Shown: positions 53,644 to 62,182 of the stretch, one piece after another
How positions within the stretch are numbered: the first letter of the stretch is position 1
Layout of the letters: every line of letters begins with the position of its first letter
Assembly (NCBI GenBank): GCA_910575795.1
Contig: CAJTGE010000020.1
Span: 1 to 64,000 of the forward strand
DNA: 64,000 nt
Source: Clostridiaceae bacterium
GTDB lineage: Bacteria > Bacillota > Clostridia > Lachnospirales > Lachnospiraceae
Direction: 5' to 3'
Notes under the pieces: generated by a model
What the model saw: the letters and a program-made list of their open reading frames with translations, nothing else
Told to the model about the DNA's origin: nothing
The model's database searches: none
Made by a program: the position numbers and the translations under genes

Positions 53644-53748
53644 AGGAGGAAGGCAAATGCGAAGCATTTTTAGGATGCCTTCCGACGACTTGGCAGGTGC
53701 CGCAAAGCGGCGCGTGCCGTTACCTTGAAACGAGGAGGAAGGCAAATG
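53644..53748 (+). repeat. Inserted hairpin element with duplicated ribosome site
   Basis: AGGAGGAAGGCAAATG occurs twice (53644-53659 and 53733-53748), 89 bp apart. Between them are two hairpins (GGAAGGCA...TGCCTTCC and GGCA...TGCCGC-AAA-GCGGC...TGCC). The first copy's ATG opens a 23-codon frame (53657-53728) that ends just before the second site. Either a palindromic insertion with a 16-bp target duplication, or a leader peptide unit. Confidence 0.6.
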
Positions 53749-54633
53749 GAATATGTAACATTGAGAAACGGCGTAAAAATGCCGATTTTGGGTTATGGTG
53801 TGTATCAGGTGACAAAAGAGGACTGTGAGCGGTGTGTTCTGGACGCCCTTCAGGCAGGGTATCGTTCCATTGATACAGCGCAGAGCTATTTTAATGAGGA
53901 AGAGGTGGGGAGCGCCATAAAGAAATCCGGGATTCCCAGAGAGGACATCTTCCTGACCAGCAAGGTATGGGTGGAACATTACGGCTATGAAGCGGCGAAA
54001 GCGTCTGTTCTTGAATCCATGAGAAAACTTCAGGTAGATTACATAGATCTTATGCTGCTGCACCAGCCTTTTAATGATTACTACGGGGCATACCGGGCTC
54101 TGGAAGATCTGTATAAGGAGGGCAGGCTGCGGGCCATCGGCGTTTCCAACTTCTATCCGGACCGTCTGGTCGATATTGCTTCTTTCACAGAGATTCCGCC
54201 TATGGTGAACCAGGTAGAGACCCATGTGCTGAACCAGCAGACAGAGGCAAAGCAGTGGATGGATAAATATGGGGTTCAGGCCGAGGCATGGGCGCCTTTC
54301 GGAGAGGGAAGGGGAGGCTTGTTTGAGAATCCTGTTTTGGCTGAGATCGGCGCAAAATATGGAAAGACTACAGCACAGGTGATGCTGCGGTGGAATATTC
54401 AGAGAGGGATTGTCGTACTCCCCAAATCTGTTCACAAAGACAGGATGGAGCAGAATCTCAATGTATTTGACTTTGTGCTGACTGATGAGGATATGGCGAG
54501 GATCGGGGCGCTGGATACAAAGACCAGTTCTTTCTTTTCCCATTATGATCCGGGGATGGTGGAGTGGTTTGTAAAAATGGTGGAAGAAAGAAAAAAACAG
54601 CATGACAGTTCTAAGGAAAAGAAAAACTGGTAA
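53746..54633 (+). CDS. Aldo/keto reductase
   Basis: 295 residues, AKR5-like: SIDTAQSYFNEEEV, LTSKVWVEHYG, IDLMLLHQPFND, IGVSNF, VVLPKSVHKDRMEQN. Very close in layout to the reductase at 44051. The start is the ATG after the second GGAGGAAGG copy. Acidic-basic tail KKQHDSSKEKKN. Confidence 0.92.
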   Translation: MEYVTLRNGVKMPILGYGVYQVTKEDCERCVLDALQAGYRSIDTAQSYFNEEEVGSAIKKSGIPREDIFLTSKVWVEHYGYEAAKASVLESMRKLQVDYIDLMLLHQPFNDYYGAYRALEDLYKEGRLRAIGVSNFYPDRLVDIASFTEIPPMVNQVETHVLNQQTEAKQWMDKYGVQAEAWAPFGEGRGGLFENPVLAEIGAKYGKTTAQVMLRWNIQRGIVVLPKSVHKDRMEQNLNVFDFVLTDEDMARIGALDTKTSSFFSHYDPGMVEWFVKMVEERKKQHDSSKEKKNW

Positions 54634-54752
54634 AGGGGAGGAAAAGCGGTTTCTTTTGAATTGAAAGAAGGAAAGCAGATAGAAGGGGGCGGCCTCTGGC
54701 TGCGCTATGTACCTAAAAACAGAAAAACAGAAAGTACAGGAGGTATGGCAGA

Positions 54753-55592
54753 ATGAAACGGATTTGGAAACTGGTACTGGCAATTTGTGTGCTGACAATT
54801 GGTATGGCGTCCACTGCTTTTGCGGCGGGATGGACAACCGGGCAGGGAGCAAACAGCTCCAGATGGTGGTATGATCTGGGAAACGGGCAGTACTACGGGA
54901 CTCCTACATCGGCGGTGGAGTGGCAGTGGCTGGACGGGAACAAGGACGGAATTGCAGAATGCTACGCTTTTGACAGGGAAGGATGGATGTACGCGGGAAC
55001 CACTACGCCGGACGGGTATACGGTGAATGGGGACGGGGCATGGACTGTCAACGGTGCGGTACAGACTATGGCGGTAACTGCCGGATACGGCGGAACACGT
55101 GCTCAGGCGCAGCAGCCGGGGACAGCCGGAAAGAAAGTTCTGACCGCTTATTTTTCCAAGACAGGGACAACAAAGGAAGCGGCAGAGAAGATTCATTCCG
55201 TGGCCGGAGGAGATTTGTTTGAGATCAGGCCGGCAGTGGCTTACCCGTCAGGTTATCAGAGCACGGTGGATCAGGCAAGGAGAGAACTGGATCAGAACGC
55301 AAGGCCGGCGGTGGCTTCCCATGTGGAAAATATGAATGATTACGACATCATACTTGTGGGTTTCCCTATCTGGTGGCATACGACCCCTATGGTGGTCAAC
55401 ACATTTTTGGAGTCCTATGACTTGTCAGGCAAGACCATCCTTCCCTTCTGTACCAGCGGGGGCAGCGGGATTGAGGAAAGCATGGCAGGAGTCAGGGCTT
55501 CTGTGGGGAATGGAACTGTGGGAACCGGTCTTACAGCGAATTCTCTGACAGATGAACAGATCCGCAGCTGGCTTGCCGAAAACGGGCTGTAG
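54753..55592 (+). CDS. Exported flavodoxin with cell-wall-binding-like N-terminus
   Basis: 279 residues. Signal peptide ending near ASTAFA-AG, then a region rich in aromatic residues (SRWWYDLGNGQYYGTP, EWQWLDGNKDGIAECYAFD, DGYTVNGDGAWTVNG; about 30-105) that resembles choline/glucan-type wall-binding repeats. From about 125 a flavodoxin domain: KVLTAYFSKTGTTKEAAEKI (FMN loop), FPIWWHTTP, ILPFCTSGGSGIEES. Flavodoxins are normally cytoplasmic, so this one probably works at the cell wall in extracellular electron transfer. No redox cysteines. Confidence 0.85.
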   Translation: MKRIWKLVLAICVLTIGMASTAFAAGWTTGQGANSSRWWYDLGNGQYYGTPTSAVEWQWLDGNKDGIAECYAFDREGWMYAGTTTPDGYTVNGDGAWTVNGAVQTMAVTAGYGGTRAQAQQPGTAGKKVLTAYFSKTGTTKEAAEKIHSVAGGDLFEIRPAVAYPSGYQSTVDQARRELDQNARPAVASHVENMNDYDIILVGFPIWWHTTPMVVNTFLESYDLSGKTILPFCTSGGSGIEESMAGVRASVGNGTVGTGLTANSLTDEQIRSWLAENGL

Positions 55593-55601
55593 GAAACAGG
55601 G

Positions 55602-55700
55602 GCTCTGCACCAGGCCGTGAAAGCTGCCCAGGAGTTTGTGCACATATGCAACGGAAGAAGGATTCACGGCCGATGGAGGGCAGGAGAAAAATTTCCTGAT
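55602..55700 (+). pseudogene. Remnant of an aldo/keto reductase
   Basis: Right after the flavodoxin stop one frame reads ALHQAVK then EFVHICNGRRIHG. The first words match the catalytic His region (LLHQAMK) and the second the C-terminus (EFVRMCNGRKIH) of the reductase at 44051. About 150 codons between them are gone. A deletion scar of another reductase copy. Confidence 0.5.
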
Positions 55701-55703
55701 TGT

Positions 55704-55733
55704 TTAGACTTTTGTTATTGGTTTGTTAGGAAT
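55704..55733 (+). promoter_or_regulatory. TTAGAC/TTTGTTAGGAAT block before the two-component genes
   Basis: TTAGAC (55704-55709) and TTTGTTAGGAAT (55722-55733) followed by TCCTGATAGG. The second word is identical to the one before the LysR gene at 47665. Confidence 0.4.
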
Positions 55734-55904
55734 TCCTGATAGGATGGAAAAGAACAGATTCCGAGTACCATTCTTGTGAAGCTGTCATGGGTGCCGGGTG
55801 TGGGGATGGGCCCTGCACCTGGCACTTTTCTGTGGACTATTGATAGAAAGCATATCTGTCTGTGGGCAGGAGGAAAGGGTAAACAGGAGAACAGAGAGAA
55901 CAAA

Positions 55905-57452
55905 ATGACAATAAAAAACAAAATCAGGCTGTCCAATATCCTGATGTTGGTGATTCCCCTTGCCGTCACCATGGCGGCAGTGCTTTTGGGAAGGTGCAGC
56001 CTTATAGGAAACTACTGGCATTCCATTGAAGCCATGTACCAGGATGAAAACGGAATCCAGTCTGCCCAGAGCTTGATCTATACCTATCAGAAGGAACTTT
56101 GGGAAATCAACTGGGGAGACCGGGCAGAACGGGACAGGGCGGCGGGGGAGATACGTCAAAGCGACACCATGTATTATCTGGAAAAGAAGCTGACAAAGAT
56201 GGGGTATTATTTTCAGGTAAGTAAAAACGGAACCGTCCTTTACTCAAATATTTCGGACAGGGACATGGAAATCGCCGTAAAGACGGCAGGAGATGCTCTT
56301 TTTACAGCCAAAAGCCTGACTGCCAGCCTGGACCATGCCTCCGTACTCAAAAATACCTTTGTCCACGAGGAAAAAGAATTTTCCATTATCGCCATCAACA
56401 ACGGCCGGGAGAGATGTCAGGTAGAGTCCTATTTTCAAACTTACATAGTAAAATATGTAGGGATTCTTTTGGCTGTCTTTTTGGGGATAACCATGATGGT
56501 CAATGGGATTTTGTCCTGGTGGGTGTCAAAAAGCGTCCTGGCGCCTTTGAAAAAATTGAGCCAGGGAACCAGGCAGATTCGGGAAGGCAATCTGGATGTA
56601 GAGATTGATTACCATAAAAACGATGAATTCTACCAGGTGTGCCAGGATTTTGAGAAGATGCGAGCCTATCTGAAAGAGTCGGTAAGACAGCGGGTGGAAA
56701 ATGAGAACCGGCGCAAGGAGATGATCAATGGGGTCTCTCATGATTTAAGGACGCCTCTTACTTCCATAGGAGGATATGTGGACGGCCTGATCGAGGGGAT
56801 CGCCGATACCCCGCAGAAGGAGGAGCGTTATTTAAAAGCCATAAAAAGACGTGCCGGGGATCTGGAACGGCTGGTGAACAGCCTGTCTGACTATAACCGC
56901 CTGGAAAACGGACAGGCCAAATACCATATGGAGCGGGGAGACCTGAAGGTGTTTTTTGAACAGTATCTGTCCGCCTATAAAGAGGAGGCAGGGCAGAACC
57001 ATGTGGAGATCTGTCTGGAGGCCCCGGACAGGGCGTATCCGCTGTTGTTTGACGGCAGTGAAATGAAACGGGTTGTTGATAATCTGTTTGCCAACACCAT
57101 CCGTTACCGGACGAATATTCCGTCAAAAGTATGGATACGGATTTCTAAAAAACAACAGCAGGACAGAATACGGATCGAATTTCAGGATGACGGGCCGGGA
57201 GTTTTCGAGGAGTGCCTGCCAAGGCTGTTTGACATGTTTTATCGTACCGATGAAGCAAGAAGCCAGTCTGGCAGGGGAAGCGGCATTGGCCTTGCGGTAG
57301 TGAAAGAGATCATCACGGCCCACAAAGGGGAGGTAAGGGCAGAAAACAGGAAAGGCCTTGCCATTATTATGGAGCTGCCGGCAATGGCTGAAAGGGGACA
57401 GAAGATAAGTGGGAAGGAGGCTTCTGATTTTGGAGAAAGTACTGATCATTGA
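55905..57452 (+). CDS. Sensor histidine kinase
   Basis: 515 residues. TM1 about 8-28, extracytoplasmic sensor ~150 residues, TM2 about 183-205, HAMP, phospho-acceptor His279 in NGVSHDLRTPLTSIGG, and an ATPase domain with NLFANTIRY, DDGPGV, FYRTDEAR and GSGIGLAVVKEI. Start at 55905; longer frames have no site. Gene overlaps the response regulator. Confidence 0.92.
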   Translation: MTIKNKIRLSNILMLVIPLAVTMAAVLLGRCSLIGNYWHSIEAMYQDENGIQSAQSLIYTYQKELWEINWGDRAERDRAAGEIRQSDTMYYLEKKLTKMGYYFQVSKNGTVLYSNISDRDMEIAVKTAGDALFTAKSLTASLDHASVLKNTFVHEEKEFSIIAINNGRERCQVESYFQTYIVKYVGILLAVFLGITMMVNGILSWWVSKSVLAPLKKLSQGTRQIREGNLDVEIDYHKNDEFYQVCQDFEKMRAYLKESVRQRVENENRRKEMINGVSHDLRTPLTSIGGYVDGLIEGIADTPQKEERYLKAIKRRAGDLERLVNSLSDYNRLENGQAKYHMERGDLKVFFEQYLSAYKEEAGQNHVEICLEAPDRAYPLLFDGSEMKRVVDNLFANTIRYRTNIPSKVWIRISKKQQQDRIRIEFQDDGPGVFEECLPRLFDMFYRTDEARSQSGRGSGIGLAVVKEIITAHKGEVRAENRKGLAIIMELPAMAERGQKISGKEASDFGESTDH

Positions 57453-58128
57453 GGATGACGAACTGATTGCGGAGCTGGAGAGGGATTATCTGGAAGCAGG
57501 GGGCTTTCAGGTGGAAATTGCGCTGGACGGGACGACAGGACTCCAAAAAGCGCAGACGGAAGAGTATGGCACGGTTGTCCTGGATGTAATGCTTCCGGGG
57601 AAAAACGGGTTTGAGATCTGCAGGGAGCTTCGCAGGAATCAGGATCTGCCCATCATCATGGTGACGGCCCGCAGGGAAGATGTAGATAAGATCCGGGGAC
57701 TGGGGCTGGGAGCGGACGACTATATGGTAAAACCCTTCAGCCCGGCGGAGCTGGTGGCCAGAGTGCGCTCCCACATTATGATTCACCAGCGCCTTCTGGA
57801 ACGAAAAGAGGGGCGTAAGCCGACACAGCTGCTTATGGGAAATCTGAAAATCCTGCCGGAAGAAAGAAGGGTGTTTTTGGGGGAGGAAGAGATTGCATTG
57901 GCCAATAAGGAGTTTGAGCTTCTTCTGCTCATGGCCCAGAACCCGAATATTGCTTTTTCAAAAGAAACACTCTTTAACCGGATCTGGGGGATGGATTCTG
58001 TGGGGGCTACGGATACGGTCACCGTACATATCAACCGTCTGAGGCAGAAACTGGAGCGGAATTCGGCCAGTCCCAGAATGATTGAAACGGTGTGGGGCGT
58101 GGGATACCGGTTTAAGATCAATGTCTGA
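57430..58128 (+). CDS. OmpR/PhoB-type response regulator
   Basis: 232 residues. Receiver with DD at 9-10, phospho-acceptor Asp52 in LDVMLPGKNG, Lys in VKPFSP; C-terminal winged helix (FSKETLFNRIW, VTVHINRLRQKLE). A TTG start 9 nt after AGGAGG, inside the kinase end, is the best match. It likely controls genes in this island; the next unit starts with the shared promoter block. Confidence 0.92.
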   Translation: MEKVLIIEDDELIAELERDYLEAGGFQVEIALDGTTGLQKAQTEEYGTVVLDVMLPGKNGFEICRELRRNQDLPIIMVTARREDVDKIRGLGLGADDYMVKPFSPAELVARVRSHIMIHQRLLERKEGRKPTQLLMGNLKILPEERRVFLGEEEIALANKEFELLLLMAQNPNIAFSKETLFNRIWGMDSVGATDTVTVHINRLRQKLERNSASPRMIETVWGVGYRFKINV

Positions 58129-58150
58129 AGAACAACATAACACTTTTGGG

Positions 58151-58204
58151 TATAAACTGATGAACAAATCGAGACTTCTTTGGAGGTTTCGATTTTGTTA
58201 TGAT
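58151..58204 (+). promoter_or_regulatory. Shared redox-island promoter, copy B (esterase lipoprotein)
   Basis: TATAAACTGATGAACAAA, then GACTTCT (58173-58179), 19 bp, TATGAT (58199-58204). Almost identical to copy A upstream of GACTTCT. Confidence 0.75.
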
Positions 58205-58242
58205 GAAATACATAAAAACAATTAAGAAACAGGTGGCTTATA

Positions 58243-60276
58243 ATGAAACGGATAAAAGCAGCGGCGCTGCTTGGTATGTGCATGGCAGTTTTTACAGCCT
58301 GCAGAGGAAAAGCAGACGTCAACTCTGTCAGCGAACTGGAACAGGGAATCCAGGCAGTGGAGGAAGCGGTCAATGCAGAAAGGAGTGAAATTTCGGTGCA
58401 GGATATAAAGAGCAGCCGGGAAGTCCGCGAAGGGACATCAGCCGACACCGTGGCCACACCGGAGGATTTCCCAATGGAGTACGATTATGGAAGCGGCCGT
58501 ATCAGCGACTGGTCCAGAGAGGATATGCTTAAGAAGACGCCAAAGCCTAAGGGAAACGAAACCGTCCTGAATACAGTCCCAAACCCTGCCAAAATCCAGG
58601 CTCTCTATCTCTGGGAGGAGGGAAATGTGCCGGCAGTGACCAGGTTTACAGAGGACATGGACGGATATTTTGATGAGTGGGATTTCCGGCCTTACGTGAC
58701 GGCGATTCCGGTCAGGGACGGAGTGAAGCCCAAAGGGGCCGTTGTCCTGATGGCAGGCGGGGCTTATCAGTTTCGGGGCAATTATACGGATTCCCTGCCA
58801 ACGGCAGCGGCTTTGAGGGAATATGGATTCCAAACCTTTCTTGTGGATTACCGGCTGCGGCCTTACACCCAGGAGGAAGGGGCGCTGGATGTTGCCAGGG
58901 CGGTCCGGTTCATCCGCAAATATGCGGACGTGTACGGGATTGCCCCGGATAATATCGCGGTCATGGGCTTTTCAGCCGGGGGAATCCAGGCAGGGGAATT
59001 TCTCATGCACTACGATGAAATGGTGGATGGGACTAAGCTGGATGCTGATTATATTCCGGATGAACTGGACGACATCCCGGCCCACACTTCGGCAGCGGGA
59101 ATGATCTATTCCTTTTACGGAAGATTAAGCGTGGGCAATATGGACCCGGACTGGCTTTCCAAAGGGGAACTGCCTCCCACCTTTTACGTCTATGGCACGG
59201 AAGACCCTTTTTACACCCAGTTTGAGGAGCAGTATGAGGTGATCAAAACTATGGGGATCGACACAGGAAGAATCGTGCTGAACAACTGGCCCCATGGGTT
59301 TGGCTCTGACGGCGGCTGGGTGGAGGATTACGCGCAGTGGCTGGAAGGAATCTTTCCGTCCGGCGGGGCGTTGGAAACAGCAGGCGAGGAGGGAATGGAA
59401 CTGTTTACGCCTGAAACAAGGATACAGGATGTGATAGATGATCCGGCATTTGAAGGCTTTGGAAGACTGGTATTTCCGGTAGATTTAGGATTAGAGGGGA
59501 CGTTGACTCTTAAGGAGGCGGGAAACCGCCTTGTGTGGTACAGCCATGTGAATCCAGAGCGGACGGTCTCCATTGTGAATGAGATGAAAGCCAGGGTACA
59601 GAGGGGTGAGAAGATTTTTTATGATATTTATACAGATGAGGAAAAGAAAAAGGATCCTTCCAAGGAGGATACGGGGCTGTTTTACTTTCGGGGCGATCCC
59701 GGTGAGAAGTTTGCGGTGGTAAATGCAGGCGGCGGTTTTATGTATGTGGCTGCCATGCACGACAGCTTTCCCCATATGCAGGAGCTGGCGAAGCAGGGGT
59801 ATCACGCTTTTGCGCTGATCTACCGCCCCGGCGCCCAGACCGCCTGTGAGGATCTGGCCAGGGCAGTCGCTTTTATTCAGGAGCACGCAGAAGAGTTTCA
59901 GGTTCACAGGGAAGGGTATTCCCTGTGGGGAGGCTCTGCGGGGGCGAGAATGGCGGCATGGCTTGGTTCCTATGGAACGGCCGCTTTTGGGGAGAAGGAG
60001 TATCCGGCTCCGGGGGCGGTGATCATGCAGTATACGGGGCTGTCGGAAGTATATGGGAACGAGCCTCCCACCTATGCATGTGTAGGCGTCAATGACGGAA
60101 TCGCTTCGTACAGAACCATGGAGCGCCGGATCAGGGGGATCAGGGCCAATGGGACTGCCGGGGAGATTGAAGTTTTTGACGGCCTTTCTCATGGCTTTGG
60201 CCTGGGGGAAGGAACCGTGGCGGAGGGATGGATCAACCGGGCTGTGGCGTTTTGGGAAGAGAACACAGATCAATAA
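58243..60276 (+). CDS. Lipoprotein with two alpha/beta-hydrolase (esterase) domains
   Basis: 677 residues. Signal peptide with lipobox FTAC (Cys20), a helical linker, then two esterase-like domains in tandem: the first (about 150-380) has AVMGFSAGGIQ with the nucleophile Ser, YGTEDPF and NNWPHGFG with the catalytic His; the second (about 470-677) has SLWGGSAGARM and FDGLSHGFGL. Both resemble acetyl-xylan or carbohydrate esterases (BD-FAE type). Extracellular deacetylase is the likely role. AGGTGG precedes ATG. Confidence 0.85.
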   Translation: MKRIKAAALLGMCMAVFTACRGKADVNSVSELEQGIQAVEEAVNAERSEISVQDIKSSREVREGTSADTVATPEDFPMEYDYGSGRISDWSREDMLKKTPKPKGNETVLNTVPNPAKIQALYLWEEGNVPAVTRFTEDMDGYFDEWDFRPYVTAIPVRDGVKPKGAVVLMAGGAYQFRGNYTDSLPTAAALREYGFQTFLVDYRLRPYTQEEGALDVARAVRFIRKYADVYGIAPDNIAVMGFSAGGIQAGEFLMHYDEMVDGTKLDADYIPDELDDIPAHTSAAGMIYSFYGRLSVGNMDPDWLSKGELPPTFYVYGTEDPFYTQFEEQYEVIKTMGIDTGRIVLNNWPHGFGSDGGWVEDYAQWLEGIFPSGGALETAGEEGMELFTPETRIQDVIDDPAFEGFGRLVFPVDLGLEGTLTLKEAGNRLVWYSHVNPERTVSIVNEMKARVQRGEKIFYDIYTDEEKKKDPSKEDTGLFYFRGDPGEKFAVVNAGGGFMYVAAMHDSFPHMQELAKQGYHAFALIYRPGAQTACEDLARAVAFIQEHAEEFQVHREGYSLWGGSAGARMAAWLGSYGTAAFGEKEYPAPGAVIMQYTGLSEVYGNEPPTYACVGVNDGIASYRTMERRIRGIRANGTAGEIEVFDGLSHGFGLGEGTVAEGWINRAVAFWEENTDQ

Positions 60277-60292
60277 AGCAGATACCTTTCGG

Positions 60293-60346
60293 TTGATACA
60301 GGGTAACAAAAAGTGACTTCTGTGTGTGGCAGAGAGTGGTTATAAT
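60293..60346 (+). promoter_or_regulatory. Shared redox-island promoter, copy C (hydrolase lipoprotein)
   Basis: TTGATACAGGGTAACAAA, then GACTTCT (60315-60321), 19 bp, TATAAT (60341-60346). The most diverged upstream part, but same words in the same places. Confidence 0.7.
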
Positions 60347-60413
60347 GAATCTGCTGATTTTCGGCCCTTCTGCTCCGGTATCACAAATAATTTAAGAGAG
60401 AGGATATAAGACT

Positions 60414-61622
60414 ATGAGAAAACAAACGTTAATGAGAATGGCAGCTATGGCTGCGGCAGGGATGGTCCTTATGACCGGCTGTGGGGGCAACGGTTCCCAG
60501 GCGGCCACGACAGCAGCGACAGCGGCTCCAGAGACGACACAGTCTTCTGAAACGACAGCTCCGGAAACAACCGAAGCGGAAACTACAGCTTTAGAGGAAG
60601 CCGGGGAGACGGATGTGCCTTTGGCGCCGGAGGGGGCGCTGGCTATCGCAAAGCAGGGGATGTTTTCTTCCGGCGGCACGGTTACGGAGCCGGTTGAGGG
60701 AGAGTATGATGAGACCCAGAACTGGCTGGATTCCACCAGGGCAGGGAATACCGCCCATGTAGACCATGCCAATGTGCTTTATCAGATTCCGGTCAATGAT
60801 AATGGAAACCCCATTGTCTATCTTCATGGCTATGGACAGTCCAGGATGGGCTGGATGACTACGCCTGACGGGAGAGAGGGCTGGTCGGACATATTCCTGA
60901 AAAAAGGGCACAGCGCGTTTCTGGTGGACCAGCCCAGACGGGGAGAAGCAGGTTCCACAGCAGCCATGACTACGGACGGCATTGATACCTGGAGTGAGGA
61001 TTCCAAGGAATATATGCCGGGCGACCAGGCGTGGTACACCCATTTTAGGATCGGGCGGGTGGCGCCGGAACGGTATGAGGGTTCCCAGTTCCCGGAGGGA
61101 GATGAGGCCCAGGATCAGTTTTTCCGCCAGATGACGCCCAACACCGGTTCCTATGATGAGGGAATGGACGGCCAGGCCCTTGGCTAGGTGATGGAAGATG
61201 TTTATGAGATGACGGGAAACAAGGCCATCTACATTACCCATTCCCAGGGAAGCAGGGTGGGGTGGGCTACCCCGGTAGAGAACATATCAGCGATTGTGGC
61301 TATTGAGCCAGGCGGAACTCCGGAGATCGGCTCGGAATATTACCAGAGACTTTTGGATGCGAAAATCCCCATTGCCGTTTACTTCGGCGACTACATTGAG
61401 AACGGACCGGAGGATATCCATTCCTCCCAGTTCTGGAAAAATGTAAAGGACGCGGCCTTTGCTTTTGCCGAAGCCTATAACGCGGACGGCGGAGACTGTA
61501 CGGTTGTAGATCTGCCCCAGGAGGGAATCACGGGCAACAGCCATTTCATGTTTCAGGAAATGAATAATCAGGAGATTGCGGACCATATTGAAGCCTGGCT
61601 GGCAGAGAGAGGGCTGAACTAA
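60414..61622 (+). pseudogene. Alpha/beta-hydrolase lipoprotein with an in-frame amber codon
   Basis: One frame of 402 codons interrupted by TAG at 61185-61187. The first part has a signal peptide with lipobox MTGC (Cys23), a Thr/Glu linker and YLHGYGQSRMGW (oxyanion region); the second continues without a break in the homology as VMEDVYEMTGNKAIYITHSQGSRVGW (nucleophile Ser in THSQGS) and TGNSHFMFQEMNN (catalytic His). A GAG-to-TAG change would explain it. Readthrough is possible but the simple reading is a nonsense mutation or sequencing error. The two parts are therefore one esterase-like gene. Confidence 0.85.
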
Positions 61623-61674
61623 CACCAGGCATTCGTTATCTTTTGACAGAGACAGAAAGAGAGGAAAAATCGAA

Positions 61675-62124
61675 ATGAGTATTTTATTTATCAACGGAAG
61701 TCCCAACAAGAACGGAAATACAGCGGCTCTGGCAGCCGCGCTTCTGAAAGGGAAGGAGTATGAGACGCTGAATCTGACTGAGTACCGGATTGGAAGTTAT
61801 GGACAGGCTTTTGAGGACGACCAGCTGAACCAGGTGACCGCAAAGATGAAGGAAGCCCATGTGATCGTAGTCGGTTCCCCGCTGTACTGGCACAATATCT
61901 GCGGCTCTGTGCGGAATGTACTGGACCGGTTTTATGGCCTGATGGAATACGGGGAGCTTTCGGGAAGGACCCTTTACTTTTTATTCCAGGGCGCGTCACC
62001 GGAGAAGTGGATGATGGAGGCCGGAGAATATACCATGAAGCGTTTTGCGGCGCTTTATGGTATGGAGTACGGTGGGATGGCCACAAACAAAGGCGAGGCG
62101 GATAAGCTGGGAAAAGGCATTTGA
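61675..62124 (+). CDS. NADPH-dependent FMN reductase-like flavoprotein
   Basis: 149 residues, shorter than usual (180-200). FMN loop FINGSPNKNGNTAALA (5-20), GSPLYWHNICGSVRN (about 64-78), FYGLMEYGELSGRTLYF. C-terminal helix may be cut short at KGI. AGAGGA before ATG. Between two lipoprotein genes. Confidence 0.85.
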   Translation: MSILFINGSPNKNGNTAALAAALLKGKEYETLNLTEYRIGSYGQAFEDDQLNQVTAKMKEAHVIVVGSPLYWHNICGSVRNVLDRFYGLMEYGELSGRTLYFLFQGASPEKWMMEAGEYTMKRFAALYGMEYGGMATNKGEADKLGKGI

Positions 62125-62182
62125 GAATCCGCAGACAGGAGTTTGAGACAGCAGGGGATTAAGAGAAGGGAGACAACAGGAG

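Noticed and set aside
48801..60346. MerR-type operator for the 19-bp spaced promoters
   Set aside because: MerR promoters have a conserved dyad inside the long spacer; in these four the spacer is not conserved and has no dyad, while the conserved words are upstream.
61185..61187. Pyrrolysine readthrough of the amber codon
   Set aside because: No pyl genes in the window and the enzyme family does not use pyrrolysine; a nonsense mutation is simpler.
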